Assembly: GCA_944393125.1 (NCBI GenBank)
Contig: CALXZB010000006.1
Coordinates: forward strand, 1-53,128
From: an uncultured Clostridia bacterium
GTDB lineage: Bacteria; Bacillota; Clostridia; TANB77; CAG-508
Direction of reading: 5' to 3'
DNA length: 53,128 bases
The notes under the pieces: generated by a model
What the model was told of the DNA's origin: nothing
What the model saw: the letters and a program-made list of their open reading frames with translations, nothing else
Databases searched by the model: none
Program-made: the position numbers and the translations under genes
In this document: in pieces, positions 43,879 to 52,205 of the stretch
Layout of the letters: each line of letters starts with the position of its first letter
How positions within the stretch are numbered: position 1 is the stretch's first letter

Positions 43879-44562
43879 ATGAGTATGTTTGGAAGAAAAG
43901 ATAATGTAATAACATATACAGTAAATAAAGCTATAAATACAAGTATGTATATAACAGTACAAAATGGCGAAGTGGTTGTAAATGCACCTTGGTACTTTTC
44001 ATCAAATAAAATTCAGCAACTAGTAAATGAAAAGAAAAACTGGATATTAAGCAAGATGAAAGAATATGAAGAAAATTTACCAAATATACAATCTGTAAAA
44101 ATATTTGGAAAAAACTATGATATAGAAGTAAAATATAAAAATGTAAAAGCACCTGAATTAAACTTAAAAGAAAATTATAAAATAGAAATAATATTACCAA
44201 ATAAGTATAAAGAGATAGGAAAAGAACAAATATTAAAAATTTCAATAGAAAAAATGTATGAACAAATAGCAAATAATGAGATTGAAAACTTAATGGAAAA
44301 AACAAGGAAAATATTAGGAATTGCACCAGAGGAATATAGTATAGAAAAAATGAAAAAAACATTAGGAAGATGTAGTGATGGAAAAATATTAATAAATCCA
44401 GAATTGATGCAATATAAAAAAGAAATAATAGAATATGTAGTATTTCATGAATTCTGCCACCTAAAATATAAAACACATGGAAAAAGATTTTACGAAATAA
44501 TTGAAAAGTATATGCCAAATTATAAAATGTATGAGAAAAAAATTGAAGACTATGAATTTTAA
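43879..44562 (+). CDS. YgjP-like (DUF45) metallopeptidase
   Basis: A 227-residue cytoplasmic protein of the YgjP/M48-related family. The C-terminal zinc site is VVFHEFCHLKYKTHGKRFYEII: HExxH, with a third His seven residues on. WILSKMKEYEE and LGRCSDGKILINPELM are other family blocks. RBS AAGGAGG. Its promoter shares unusual repeats with recN, so it may belong to a stress regulon. The physiological substrate of the family is unknown. Confidence 0.88.
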   Translation: MSMFGRKDNVITYTVNKAINTSMYITVQNGEVVVNAPWYFSSNKIQQLVNEKKNWILSKMKEYEENLPNIQSVKIFGKNYDIEVKYKNVKAPELNLKENYKIEIILPNKYKEIGKEQILKISIEKMYEQIANNEIENLMEKTRKILGIAPEEYSIEKMKKTLGRCSDGKILINPELMQYKKEIIEYVVFHEFCHLKYKTHGKRFYEIIEKYMPNYKMYEKKIEDYEF

Positions 44563-44580
44563 AATATTTAATCATTAGTA

Positions 44581-44620
44581 AAAATTTGTAACCGAATAGT
44601 TGCAAATTTTTATTTATTAT
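44581..44620 (+). terminator. terminator before tRNA-Gln
   Basis: AAATTTGTAAC pairs with GTTGCAAATTT with one mismatch, followed by TTATTTATT. Confidence 0.75.
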
Positions 44621-44641
44621 GGTAATATAAATTATGTTTAT

Positions 44642-44716
44642 TGGGGCATCGCCAAGCGGTAAGGCATCGGACTCTGACTCCGACATTCCTGTGTTCGAAT
44701 CACAGTGCCCCAGCCA
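44642..44716 (+). tRNA. tRNA-Gln (anticodon CTG)
   Basis: A complete cloverleaf: acceptor arms TGGGGCA (44642-44648) and TGCCCCA (44706-44712), D-loop AGCGGTAAGGC, anticodon stem TCGGA/TCCGA with loop CTCTGAC giving anticodon CTG, and T-loop GTTCGAATC. Discriminator G and an encoded CCA follow. It reads CAG, a rare codon in this AT-rich genome. It lies just upstream of ychF and may share its transcript. Confidence 0.96.
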
Positions 44717-44749
44717 TATAAAAACATATTAAGAGAAAGGAAAATAAAA

Positions 44750-45841
44750 ATGAAAATAGGAATAGTAGGATTACCAAACGTAGGAAAAAGTACAATGTTT
44801 AACAGTATAACAAAAGCAGGAGCAGAATGTGCAAACTATCCATTTTGTACAATAGAACCAAATGTAGGAGTAGTAGCTGTTCCAGATGAAAGAATAGAAA
44901 AATTAGCAGAAATATATAAGCCACAAAAGGTAACAAAAGCAGTAGTTGAATTTGTAGATATTGCAGGCTTAGTAAAAGGAGCAAGTAAAGGAGAAGGACT
45001 TGGAAACAAGTTTTTATCACATATAAGAGAAGTAGATGCAATATGCCAAGTAGTAAGATGTTTTGAAGATTCAAATGTAATACATGTAGATGGAAATGTA
45101 AATCCATTAAGAGATATTGAAACAATAAATTTAGAATTAATTTTTGCAGATATGGAAACATTAGAGAAAAGACTAGACAAAGCTAAGAAAAATTTAAAAG
45201 CAGATAAAAAATACCAAGCTGAAATTGACTTAATAGAAAAAATAAAAGCAAACTTAGAAAAAGGAATACCAGCAAGAGCAATAGATTATAGTGAGGATGA
45301 GCAAGAAATTGTAAAAGATATGTTTTTACTAACATCAAAACCAATAATATATATTGCAAATATATCTGAAGAACAAATTTCAAATGCAGAAAATGAACCA
45401 ATGGTAAAAGAAGTAAAAGAATATGCTCAAAAAGAAAACGCTGAGGTAATTCCTTTATGTGTAAAAATTGAAGAAGAATTATCAGGGCTAGAAGAACAAG
45501 ATAAGAAAGAAATGTTAGAAGCGTTAGGACTAGAAGAATCAGGATTAGATAAATTAATTAAAAAAAGCTATGATTTATTAGGTCTAATGTCATTTTTAAC
45601 TGCTGGAGAACCTGAAGTAAGAGCATGGACAATAAAAAAAGGAACTAAAGCACCAAAAGCCGCAGGAAAAATACATTCAGATATAGAAAGAGGATTTATA
45701 AAAGCTGAAATAGTATCATATGATGACTTAATAAGAGAAGGTTCAATGATAGCAGCTAAAGAAAAAGGATTAGTAAGACAAGAAGGAAAAGACTACATAA
45801 TGCAAGATGGAGATATAGTACTATTCAAATTCAATGTTTAA
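44750..45841 (+). CDS. ychF: redox-regulated ATPase YchF (Obg family)
   Basis: A 363-residue Obg-family protein that prefers ATP. G1 is GLPNVGKST, G3 is DIAGLVKGASKGEGLGN, and in place of the GTP-specifying NKxD there is YIANISEE, the YchF hallmark. The C-terminal TGS domain (about 280-363) contains FLTAGEPEVRAWTIKKGTKAP and the final GDIVLFKFNV. ATG 44750 follows AGAAAGGA; a longer reading frame to 44705 would run into the tRNA. It binds ribosomes and takes part in stress adaptation. Confidence 0.96.
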   Translation: MKIGIVGLPNVGKSTMFNSITKAGAECANYPFCTIEPNVGVVAVPDERIEKLAEIYKPQKVTKAVVEFVDIAGLVKGASKGEGLGNKFLSHIREVDAICQVVRCFEDSNVIHVDGNVNPLRDIETINLELIFADMETLEKRLDKAKKNLKADKKYQAEIDLIEKIKANLEKGIPARAIDYSEDEQEIVKDMFLLTSKPIIYIANISEEQISNAENEPMVKEVKEYAQKENAEVIPLCVKIEEELSGLEEQDKKEMLEALGLEESGLDKLIKKSYDLLGLMSFLTAGEPEVRAWTIKKGTKAPKAAGKIHSDIERGFIKAEIVSYDDLIREGSMIAAKEKGLVRQEGKDYIMQDGDIVLFKFNV

Positions 45842-45900
45842 AAAATTCATAATTGGAAAATCATTCAATATAAAAATAACAAAAAATATGTAAAAAAAAC

Positions 45901-45929
45901 TTGCAATTATAGAAAAAATGTAGTATAAA
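45901..45929 (+). promoter_or_regulatory. promoter of the NT-repeat gene
   Basis: TTGCAA (45901-45906), 17-base spacer, TATAAA (45924-45929). Confidence 0.55.
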
Positions 45930-45982
45930 TATATATGAGAGAATAATACAATAGATAAAGAAGTATAGAAAGAGGTATTATA

Positions 45983-46408
45983 ATGAAAAAAGAGACAATT
46001 TTAAAAACAATATTAGTATTAATAGTAGGATTGGTATTAATTGTAACACCTATAACAACATATGCTGTAACAAGTGATGCAACTAATGTAGATGATTTTT
46101 GGAATGATTGGGAAGACCAAGGAGGTCTAAATGATCTTGCTGGTAATACCAATACAAATACAAATACTAATACAAATACAAACACTAATACAAATACTAA
46201 TACTAATACTAATACTAATACAAACACAAATACAAATACTAATAAAAATACTAATACAAACACAAACACTAATACAAATACAACTGATAGTACAAATATA
46301 CCAAAAGCTGGACTTTCAGAAAATACAATGTCAGGAGTTGTAATTACATTATTAGTTATAACAGCAATATATACTTATAAAAAAATAAATGAATATAAAA
46401 ACATATAA
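45983..46408 (+). CDS. secreted Asn-Thr repeat protein with C-terminal anchor
   Basis: A 141-residue protein: signal peptide (cleavage near TYA, residue 28), a short acidic, Trp-containing segment (DDFWNDWED), 23 Asn-Thr dipeptides (one is Asn-Lys), then IPKAG, a hydrophobic helix (about 113-130) and a basic tail. The end resembles an LPxTG sorting signal but the motif is a poor match and no sortase is seen, so plain membrane anchoring is likelier. RBS AGAGGTA. The Asn-Thr spacer would form an extended stalk; it may vary in length by slippage. Confidence 0.8.
   Translation: MKKETILKTILVLIVGLVLIVTPITTYAVTSDATNVDDFWNDWEDQGGLNDLAGNTNTNTNTNTNTNTNTNTNTNTNTNTNTNTNTNKNTNTNTNTNTNTTDSTNIPKAGLSENTMSGVVITLLVITAIYTYKKINEYKNI
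46145..46282 (+). repeat. hexanucleotide repeat AAT-ACN (23 units)
   Basis: 138 bases of AATACA/AATACT/AATACC units, in frame in the surface protein; one unit is changed to Asn-Lys. Because the period is six bases, gain or loss of units keeps the frame. Confidence 0.93.
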
Positions 46409-46424
46409 GAGAAAAAGTAAAATA

Positions 46425-46620
46425 AAGGTTTCTAACAGAGAAAATTGGTCAAAGGTTGAGAACTAATTTAAGAAAACATATTTGAAAAACTAGCTCTTTA
46501 AGTTTCTAGCGAATAAACTAGACGTAGAAGATGCGTTAAATCAAATTAAGTAAAAGATAGGATGGAACCGTGTAAATGCACTCCTATAGATTAAAAGTCT
46601 ATAGGGGTGTATTTTGTGTT
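46425..46620 (+). promoter_or_regulatory. T-box riboswitch of thrS
   Basis: A leader with the T-box core AGGATGGAACCGTG (46559-46572; two changes from the usual AGGGTGGAACCGCG) followed by a terminator: TGCACTCCTATAGA (46577-46590) pairs with TCTATAGGGGTGT (46598-46610), then ATTTTGTGTTTT. An ACT triplet at 46462-46464, in a purine-rich bulge context, is the likely Thr specifier. Uncharged tRNA-Thr would favour the antiterminator and turn on thrS. Confidence 0.9.
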
Positions 46621-46653
46621 TTATATAATGAAAAAATAAGAGGAGGAATTATT

Positions 46654-48450
46654 ATGATAAGAACAATTCAAAAAGATGGGAGCATATTAGATTTGGAAGA
46701 AAAAAATGAAGAATTAAAATCAATAGTTTGGCATACAACTTCACATATATTAGCCCAAGCAGTAAAAAGGTTATTTCCAAATACACAACTAGGTATAGGA
46801 CCAGCAATAGAAAGTGGATTCTACTATGATTTTAAAGTAGAAAAACCATTAACAGAAGAAGATATAAACAAAATAGAAGAAGAAATGAAAAAGATTATAA
46901 AAGAAGACTTACCTTTAGCGAGAAGCACTTTATCAAGAGAAGAAGCTATTAAATTGATGAAAGAAAAAAATGAACCATATAAAGTACAGTTAATAGAAGA
47001 ACTACCAGAAGGAGAAGAAATATCATTTTTTAAACAAGGAGATTTTATTGATTTATGTGCAGGACCTCATATAAATAGAACAGGGAAGATAAAAGCTATA
47101 AAACTATTATCAACATCATCTGCATATTGGAAAGGAAACCAAGAAAATGATTCAATGCAAAGAATTTATGGGGTATCATTCTTAAAAGCTACTGAATTAG
47201 AAGAACACTTAAAATTATTAGAAGAAGCAAAACAAAGAGATCATAGAAAAATTGGTAAGGAACTTGAATTATTTATGACACATGAACTAGTTGGTTCTGG
47301 ATTACCAATGTATTTACCAAATGGTGCAACAATAAGAAGAATTCTTGAAAGATATATTCAAGATAAAGAAATTGAATTAGGATATAACCATGTATATACT
47401 CCATCATTAGCAAACGTAGAATTATATAAAACTAGTGGACATTGGGATCATTATAAAGATGATATGTTTCCAGTAATGAAAATGGAAAATGAAGAAATGG
47501 TACTAAGACCAATGAATTGCCCTCACCATATGTTGATATTTAAGAGTAAAACACGTTCATATAGAGATTTACCAATAAGAATTGGAGAACTTGCAAATGA
47601 CTTTAGATATGAAGATAGTGGAGCTGTATGTGGACTTGAAAGAGTAAGACAAATGTGTCAAAATGATGCACATTTATTTGTAAGACCAGATCAAATAAAA
47701 GAAGAAGTAGGAAAAGTATTACAATTAATAAAAGAAGTATATCAAAAAGATTTTGGATTTGCAGAAAGCTCATTTAAATATAGATTATCATTAAGAGATA
47801 AAAATAATAAACAAAAATATATAGATAATGATGAAATGTGGGAAACAGCAGAAACACAATTAAGAGCAATTTTAAAAGATATGAATATTGACTTTTATGA
47901 AGCAGAAGGAGAAGCAGCATTTTATGGACCTAAAATTGATATACAAATAAAAACAGCTTTAAATCATGATGTTACAATCCCTACATGCCAATTAGATTTT
48001 GCTTTACCAGAAAGATTTGATTTAAATTATATAGGAGAAGACAATAAAGAACATAGACCAGTAGTAATACATAGAGCAATTTTAGGATCTTCAGACAGAT
48101 TTATGTCATTCTTAATTGAAGAAACAAAAGGAGCTTTCCCAGTATGGTTAGCACCAACACAAGTAAAAATACTACCAATAGCAGATGCTCAAAATGAGTA
48201 TGCAAATGAAATTGTTTCACAACTAAGAAAAAATGGTATAAGAGTAGAACTTGATGATTCAAATGAAAAAATAGGATATAAAATTAGAAAAGCTCAACTT
48301 GAAAAAGTTCCATATATGTTAGTAATAGGAGCTAAAGAGATAGAAGAAAAAGTAGTTGCTGTACGTTCAAGAAAAGCAGGAGATATAGGTAAAATGTCTA
48401 TTGAGGAATTTATAAATAAAATTAAAGAAGACATTGAAAACAAACAATAA
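46654..48450 (+). CDS. thrS: threonyl-tRNA synthetase
   Basis: A 598-residue class II synthetase. The editing domain starts HTTSHILAQAVKRLFP at residue 28 and includes DLCAGPH; the catalytic core has the zinc residues in MNCPHHM, LRDLPIR-type loop (YRDLPIRIGELANDFRYE) and ILGSSDRF; the anticodon-binding domain is the last 100 residues. The N-terminal TGS domain of E. coli-type ThrRS is missing; only about 27 residues precede the editing domain. This short form occurs in other Clostridia. ATG 46654 follows AGAGGAGG. Regulated by the T-box. Confidence 0.96.
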   Translation: MIRTIQKDGSILDLEEKNEELKSIVWHTTSHILAQAVKRLFPNTQLGIGPAIESGFYYDFKVEKPLTEEDINKIEEEMKKIIKEDLPLARSTLSREEAIKLMKEKNEPYKVQLIEELPEGEEISFFKQGDFIDLCAGPHINRTGKIKAIKLLSTSSAYWKGNQENDSMQRIYGVSFLKATELEEHLKLLEEAKQRDHRKIGKELELFMTHELVGSGLPMYLPNGATIRRILERYIQDKEIELGYNHVYTPSLANVELYKTSGHWDHYKDDMFPVMKMENEEMVLRPMNCPHHMLIFKSKTRSYRDLPIRIGELANDFRYEDSGAVCGLERVRQMCQNDAHLFVRPDQIKEEVGKVLQLIKEVYQKDFGFAESSFKYRLSLRDKNNKQKYIDNDEMWETAETQLRAILKDMNIDFYEAEGEAAFYGPKIDIQIKTALNHDVTIPTCQLDFALPERFDLNYIGEDNKEHRPVVIHRAILGSSDRFMSFLIEETKGAFPVWLAPTQVKILPIADAQNEYANEIVSQLRKNGIRVELDDSNEKIGYKIRKAQLEKVPYMLVIGAKEIEEKVVAVRSRKAGDIGKMSIEEFINKIKEDIENKQ

Positions 48451-48457
48451 ATAAAAT

Positions 48458-48490
48458 AAGAAAGAGGTGGAATTAATCCACCTCTTTCTT
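48458..48490. terminator. terminator shared by thrS and orphan ORF A
   Basis: A perfect 14-base stem (48458-48471 with 48477-48490) around ATTAA. The T-rich tail is on the minus strand (TTATTTTATTT), so it fits orphan ORF A best, but also closes thrS. Confidence 0.85.
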
Positions 48491-48504
48491 GGGTCTTGAT
48501 CTAG

Positions 48505-49560
48505 TTATTCAAGTGCTGAAGCCAAGTCCTGGATAGCATTGGCTTTCATTTTGTTCAGTTTGCCTCTCATGAGGTCCAATTTGGTTTCTTCTTGCTTTAC
48601 TTGTTTTTGGAAAGTAAGCACTTCAAGAATTTTACAGATTGCTTCCTTTCTCACAAGTACAGAGTTCAAATCAAAACCAAGCTGGCTGAGTTCATACAGG
48701 CTGTCAATGTGCCCATTCACGAAACCAGAGAATTCTTTCTCGTTTTCCTCAATACTTTCAAAAGTAAGAGGTTTAAAACCAGAAGAAATTTCAGCAGGCT
48801 GAATTGCTTCTGATTCATTTTCAGAAATTTCAGCAGGCTGAACTTCTTCAACTGCAGAAGATGTTTCGGCAGGAGTGTTAACTGCTTCATTACTTTTTTC
48901 AGAAAAAGCAAATGGAAGGGAGTCATTGTCATCAGGCTGTACTACAACAGACTGGAGACCGTCAAAATGAGAAGTTTTGCTAAAGACTACTTTTCCAGAC
49001 TGCTCACCTAAAGCAAGCAGCAAATTATAGATTTCCATATGGAAAGGCTTTAGATAATCAGCTTCTTTCCGGGTGAAGCCCAAATTACGAAGCCCACCAA
49101 AAAATACATTTTCACTGGAACTGCTCAGCAACCCCAACGTTTTGGGCAAAACAACATAATAAATATGTTGAAAGCAGTACTTATACACGATTGCTGCAAC
49201 GATGATATCGGCACTTTTGGTTAAAGCATTGAAGGCAGACACAACACGGCAGTCATCTGTGAGATTGCGAGTGAAATAATTGCTGTGAAGTTGTTCATAC
49301 TTATACTTCAAATGACTTCTGAACTTTGGAACTTTGCTCAATGGAATGATTTCCGTGGATAAGTCCAGGGATGCAAGCACTTTGGAAATAACATCAGGGT
49401 GATAGGTTAATCCCCAAAGTGTTTGCAGGGCTTTATCAGTGTCTGGGTTCAGATTGCAAAATCTGGAAATAGCAGATTCAATGATAGGCCGATTTTCATC
49501 GGTCATCAGCTGTTTCTCAAATTTGCTCTGAAAGCTAGGTGTGCTACATGTAGATGTCAT
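48505..49560 (-). CDS. orphan protein A, undescribed family
   Basis: A 351-residue protein with no signal peptide or recognised domain. Residues 1-190 are helical and rich in aromatic and hydrophobic groups; residues 215-265 are a Ser/Glu/Pro/Ala-rich linker with three AEIS copies; the last 75 residues form a charged coiled-coil-like helix. Base composition is about 38-40% G+C in two lines counted by hand, against about 27% next door, which suggests transfer. RBS AGGAGGGTC. Residues 44-60 (AL-TL-W-L-Y-x6-K) and 159-183 (NLGF, then I-x-NLLL-x-L after 14 residues) match orphan protein B without gaps. I infer that A and B are divergent paralogues. Function is unknown. Confidence 0.75.
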   Translation of the reverse strand: MTSTCSTPSFQSKFEKQLMTDENRPIIESAISRFCNLNPDTDKALQTLWGLTYHPDVISKVLASLDLSTEIIPLSKVPKFRSHLKYKYEQLHSNYFTRNLTDDCRVVSAFNALTKSADIIVAAIVYKYCFQHIYYVVLPKTLGLLSSSSENVFFGGLRNLGFTRKEADYLKPFHMEIYNLLLALGEQSGKVVFSKTSHFDGLQSVVVQPDDNDSLPFAFSEKSNEAVNTPAETSSAVEEVQPAEISENESEAIQPAEISSGFKPLTFESIEENEKEFSGFVNGHIDSLYELSQLGFDLNSVLVRKEAICKILEVLTFQKQVKQEETKLDLMRGKLNKMKANAIQDLASALE

Positions 49561-49595
49561 AAAAGACCCTCCTATAAAAATATTGTGATACTATA

Positions 49596-49624
49596 ATTAT
49601 ATCATAATATACATATTATGTCAA
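49596..49624 (-). promoter_or_regulatory. promoter A with palindromic spacer
   Basis: On the minus strand: TTGACA (49619-49624), 17-base spacer, TATAAT (49596-49601). CATAATAT-GT-ATATTATG (49603-49620) is a perfect palindrome covering the spacer and part of the -35. It is 26/29 identical to promoter B. A repressor or activator site is likely. Confidence 0.8.
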
Positions 49625-49660
49625 TTACAGTAAAGACTTGAATTCTGTCAAAAATATCCA

Positions 49661-49689
49661 TTGATTATTATTATACAAAAATATACAAT
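49661..49689 (+). promoter_or_regulatory. promoter of the glycoamylase-domain gene
   Basis: TTGATT (49661-49666), 17-base spacer, TACAAT (49684-49689). Transcription would start near 49696, which argues for ATG 49748 as start. Confidence 0.5.
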
Positions 49690-49747
49690 ATTAATATAGG
49701 ATGTGATATTTTTGAGATTAATTAAATGTTATGGAAAGAAACTTATT

Positions 49748-50956
49748 ATGAAAGAACTTAGAAAAAGTTATAATTTTTTTATAAAAGAAATTAACAATAA
49801 AAAGAAAAGCATGGGCTATGGATTGATAAGAGATAAGACAATATTAGCAGATAATATAGCAAGTATTGCTTCTGTAGGATATGGACTGGCTGCATTAATA
49901 ATCGGTGTAGAATATAAATGGATTAATTATAAAAAAGCATATGATAGAGCAAATAGAACTCTTGATACATTTATAAATAATATATCAGATAATAATGGCT
50001 TTTATTATCATTTTATAAATATGAAAACAGGTAAAAGAGAGTGGAATTGTGAAATTTCAATAATAGATACCGCTATATTTATATGTGGTGCAATAACTGC
50101 AGGTGAATATTTTGGAGGACAAGTAAAAGAGAAGGCAGAAATCTTATATAAGAAAATAAATTGGGAATGGTATAGAAACAAAGAAACAAATTATTTCTAT
50201 ATGGGATATACCCCAGAAAGAGGATTTTGGGGGCATTGGGATTTATATGCTGAACAACTAATGTTATATGTTTTAAGTGCTGGTTCTCCAACATTTCCAG
50301 TAGATAAAAGTACATATTATAATTTTGGAAGAAATCGAACAAGCTATAAAAATATAAATGACATAATATATACATATTGTGGTACTTTATTTACATATCA
50401 ATATTCTCACGCGTGGATAAATTTTATGAATTTAAGAGATTCAGAGGGGATAGATTGGTTTGAAAATTCAATAAAAGCTACAAAAGCAAATAGGCAATAT
50501 TGCATCGATAACAGAAAAAAATACAAAACCTATGGAGAAAATTCATGGGGATTAACAGCTTGTCTTGGACCAAAAGGATATTATGGATTTGGAGCTGAAC
50601 CTTGTGATGTAGATTTAAACATAGAAAATGATGGAACTATAGCTCCTTGTGGTGCTATAGGTTCAATAATATTTACGCCAAAAGAAAGTATTGAGGCAAT
50701 GGAATATTATTACAATAATTTTACTAAATTATGGGGAAAATATGGATTTAAAGATGGATATAATTTAGAAGGCATTGAGCCTTGGTTTGCAAAAGAATAT
50801 ATCGGAATTGATAAAGGAATAGAAATTTTAATGATTGAGAATTATTTAAATGGTACTATATGGAAGTACTTTATGAATAATAAATATGTAAAGAGTGGCT
50901 TAGAAAAATTGGGCTTTGTAAGTAATAAGCATATGTTCACTAACATATCAAATTAA
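49748..50956 (+). CDS. glycoamylase-domain (GH144-like) protein
   Basis: A 402-residue alpha/alpha-barrel protein with the glycoamylase signature FYMGYTPERGFWGHWDLYAEQLMLYVLSAGSP (here about residues 154-186 in pieces), which also marks beta-1,2-glucan hydrolases of GH144 and related families. Conserved acidic residues in WNCEISIIDTA and TPERGFWGHWD are candidate catalytic groups. No signal peptide, so it probably acts inside the cell on imported oligosaccharides. The frame is open from GTG 49703, but ATG 49748 has a weak GGAAAG site and fits the promoter better. It sits between two orphan minus-strand genes and has native A/T-rich codon use. Confidence 0.85.
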   Translation: MKELRKSYNFFIKEINNKKKSMGYGLIRDKTILADNIASIASVGYGLAALIIGVEYKWINYKKAYDRANRTLDTFINNISDNNGFYYHFINMKTGKREWNCEISIIDTAIFICGAITAGEYFGGQVKEKAEILYKKINWEWYRNKETNYFYMGYTPERGFWGHWDLYAEQLMLYVLSAGSPTFPVDKSTYYNFGRNRTSYKNINDIIYTYCGTLFTYQYSHAWINFMNLRDSEGIDWFENSIKATKANRQYCIDNRKKYKTYGENSWGLTACLGPKGYYGFGAEPCDVDLNIENDGTIAPCGAIGSIIFTPKESIEAMEYYYNNFTKLWGKYGFKDGYNLEGIEPWFAKEYIGIDKGIEILMIENYLNGTIWKYFMNNKYVKSGLEKLGFVSNKHMFTNISN

Positions 50957-50971
50957 TAAAAAATTATAGTA

Positions 50972-51001
50972 AAAGGTAGCAGAAATTCATCTGCTACCTT
51001 T
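50972..51001. terminator. terminator of orphan ORF B and the glycoamylase gene
   Basis: AAAGGTAGCAGA (50972-50983) pairs perfectly with TCTGCTACCTTT (50990-51001). The T-rich run (AATTTTTT) follows on the minus strand, seven bases after the ORF B stop. Confidence 0.85.
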
Positions 51002-51008
51002 CCAGGGA

Positions 51009-52112
51009 CTAAAAGTTTGAAGAATAAAACTGTTTGAAATCTTCCAATGCTAAAGAATATTCTTCTTCTGCGTTTTTGTAGTTTTTTTGAACATCCTGCA
51101 TTTCCATAAAAACAGTAGGTTTTGTTACTGCTACATAAAGAATTGCGTTATTTTCCTGCTTGGAATAAATTTCACAATACTTTAAATGGGCTCGTAACAG
51201 TTCAGTCAAAGAATTTCCGATTCTTTGCAGCTTTTTTTGGTAGTCAATAAATACCGGAGAATCCAAAGTAATTGAATTGCCTTTTTGTGCCTCTAGAATT
51301 TCAACAAATTTTCCTACTTCATCATCAAAAGAATCCACTTTTTCAGAATGAGCATAAAAATTTTTAGGAGGAACTTCTTCACCCAGAATAAACAAAATTT
51401 GCTTATCCAAATGAACAATGTTTCTCAATAGAAAAACTACTGGCAAAGATAATGCATTGGAGCTTGTTAAAAGTTTTTGTCTTTTAACGTAACTGCTTAC
51501 AAGTGTAAGTAATAAATTACCGATTTGTTTCGTTGCACTTTTTACCTGTAAGCGGTAATTAAAAGAAAATCCCAAATTTTCCAATGCAACACATTGATCT
51601 GCAATATTGTTTGATAACAACTGAACAATCCACCGTGTTGCTAAAGGATGTTTACGAGCATTTACACACTTCTTTGTTGTTATAAAAAACAGCAAATCTG
51701 AGTCTCCAAGGCTACTTTTAAGGTCTGTGAGCTCTTGTACACAGGAATTTCGCGGAAGTCCTCTAATAGAGGAAATATCCAAAAACATTGGGTCTTTTGC
51801 TTTATACTGGAATTCAAGTTCATTGGCCAGATCCAGAAACTGTTCTTCTGTAAATTTTATGATTTGATTAAATTGCTCATCTAATGAACAGTCAATATTG
51901 CTGGAATCTGAGTTTTTGCGAAAAAAGTCCAAACAGTTTTTACGATCTGCTTCGGTTCCGTATCGAAATGTAAATAATGTTTCTATAGCCCGTTTTCGAC
52001 TAAAATATCGAAAAGATCTGACTAACATTATCAAATTCATTTCGTCAAGCGGAAGTAAAGCTGAATTGGCAGTTAGCTTAATATAAAAACTAGCTACACA
52101 ATCTTTTTCCAT
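51009..52112 (-). CDS. orphan protein B, undescribed family
   Basis: A 367-residue protein with no signal peptide or recognised domain, mainly helical and Leu-rich with scattered cysteines. Motif 1 is at residues 42-58 (AIETLFTFRY, then K58) and motif 2 at 179-203 (NLGF ... I-x-NLLL-x-L). Both fit orphan protein A without gaps, in the same order. The C-terminal third is a charged helix as in A, but B has no Ser/Glu/Pro linker. The G+C is higher than in native genes (32-45% in lines counted). RBS TGGAGGGA. Own promoter and terminator. Function unknown. Confidence 0.75.
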   Translation of the reverse strand: MEKDCVASFYIKLTANSALLPLDEMNLIMLVRSFRYFSRKRAIETLFTFRYGTEADRKNCLDFFRKNSDSSNIDCSLDEQFNQIIKFTEEQFLDLANELEFQYKAKDPMFLDISSIRGLPRNSCVQELTDLKSSLGDSDLLFFITTKKCVNARKHPLATRWIVQLLSNNIADQCVALENLGFSFNYRLQVKSATKQIGNLLLTLVSSYVKRQKLLTSSNALSLPVVFLLRNIVHLDKQILFILGEEVPPKNFYAHSEKVDSFDDEVGKFVEILEAQKGNSITLDSPVFIDYQKKLQRIGNSLTELLRAHLKYCEIYSKQENNAILYVAVTKPTVFMEMQDVQKNYKNAEEEYSLALEDFKQFYSSNF

Positions 52113-52155
52113 GTGTCATCCCTCCATAAGAATAATGTATTTTGCACATATGAAT

Positions 52156-52184
52156 ATTATACCATAAAAAACATATTATGTCAA
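52156..52184 (-). promoter_or_regulatory. promoter B, near copy of promoter A
   Basis: On the minus strand: TTGACA (52179-52184), 17-base spacer, TATAAT (52156-52161). The first 14 bases, TTGACATAATATGT, are identical to promoter A and three differences occur in the next 15. The right half of the palindrome is degenerate (TTTTTATG). Confidence 0.8.
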
Positions 52185-52205
52185 AAATACTGAGTCTGAA
52201 AAAGA

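Noticed and set aside
44705..44749. Longer N-terminus of YchF starting at GTG 44705
   Set aside because: It would begin inside the tRNA; ATG 44750 has the ribosome site and the canonical YchF start.
45907..46269. Open frame of 120 codons on the minus strand opposite the Asn-Thr repeat
   Set aside because: It is the antisense of the hexanucleotide repeat, which contains no stops in that frame; there is no ribosome site.
46145..46282. Repeat array as a possible CRISPR
   Set aside because: Units are six bases, contiguous and in frame in a secreted protein; there are no spacers and no cas genes.
46300..46408. LPxTG cell-wall sorting signal in the NT-repeat protein
   Set aside because: IPKAG is a poor match and no sortase gene is in the window; simple membrane anchoring explains the tail.
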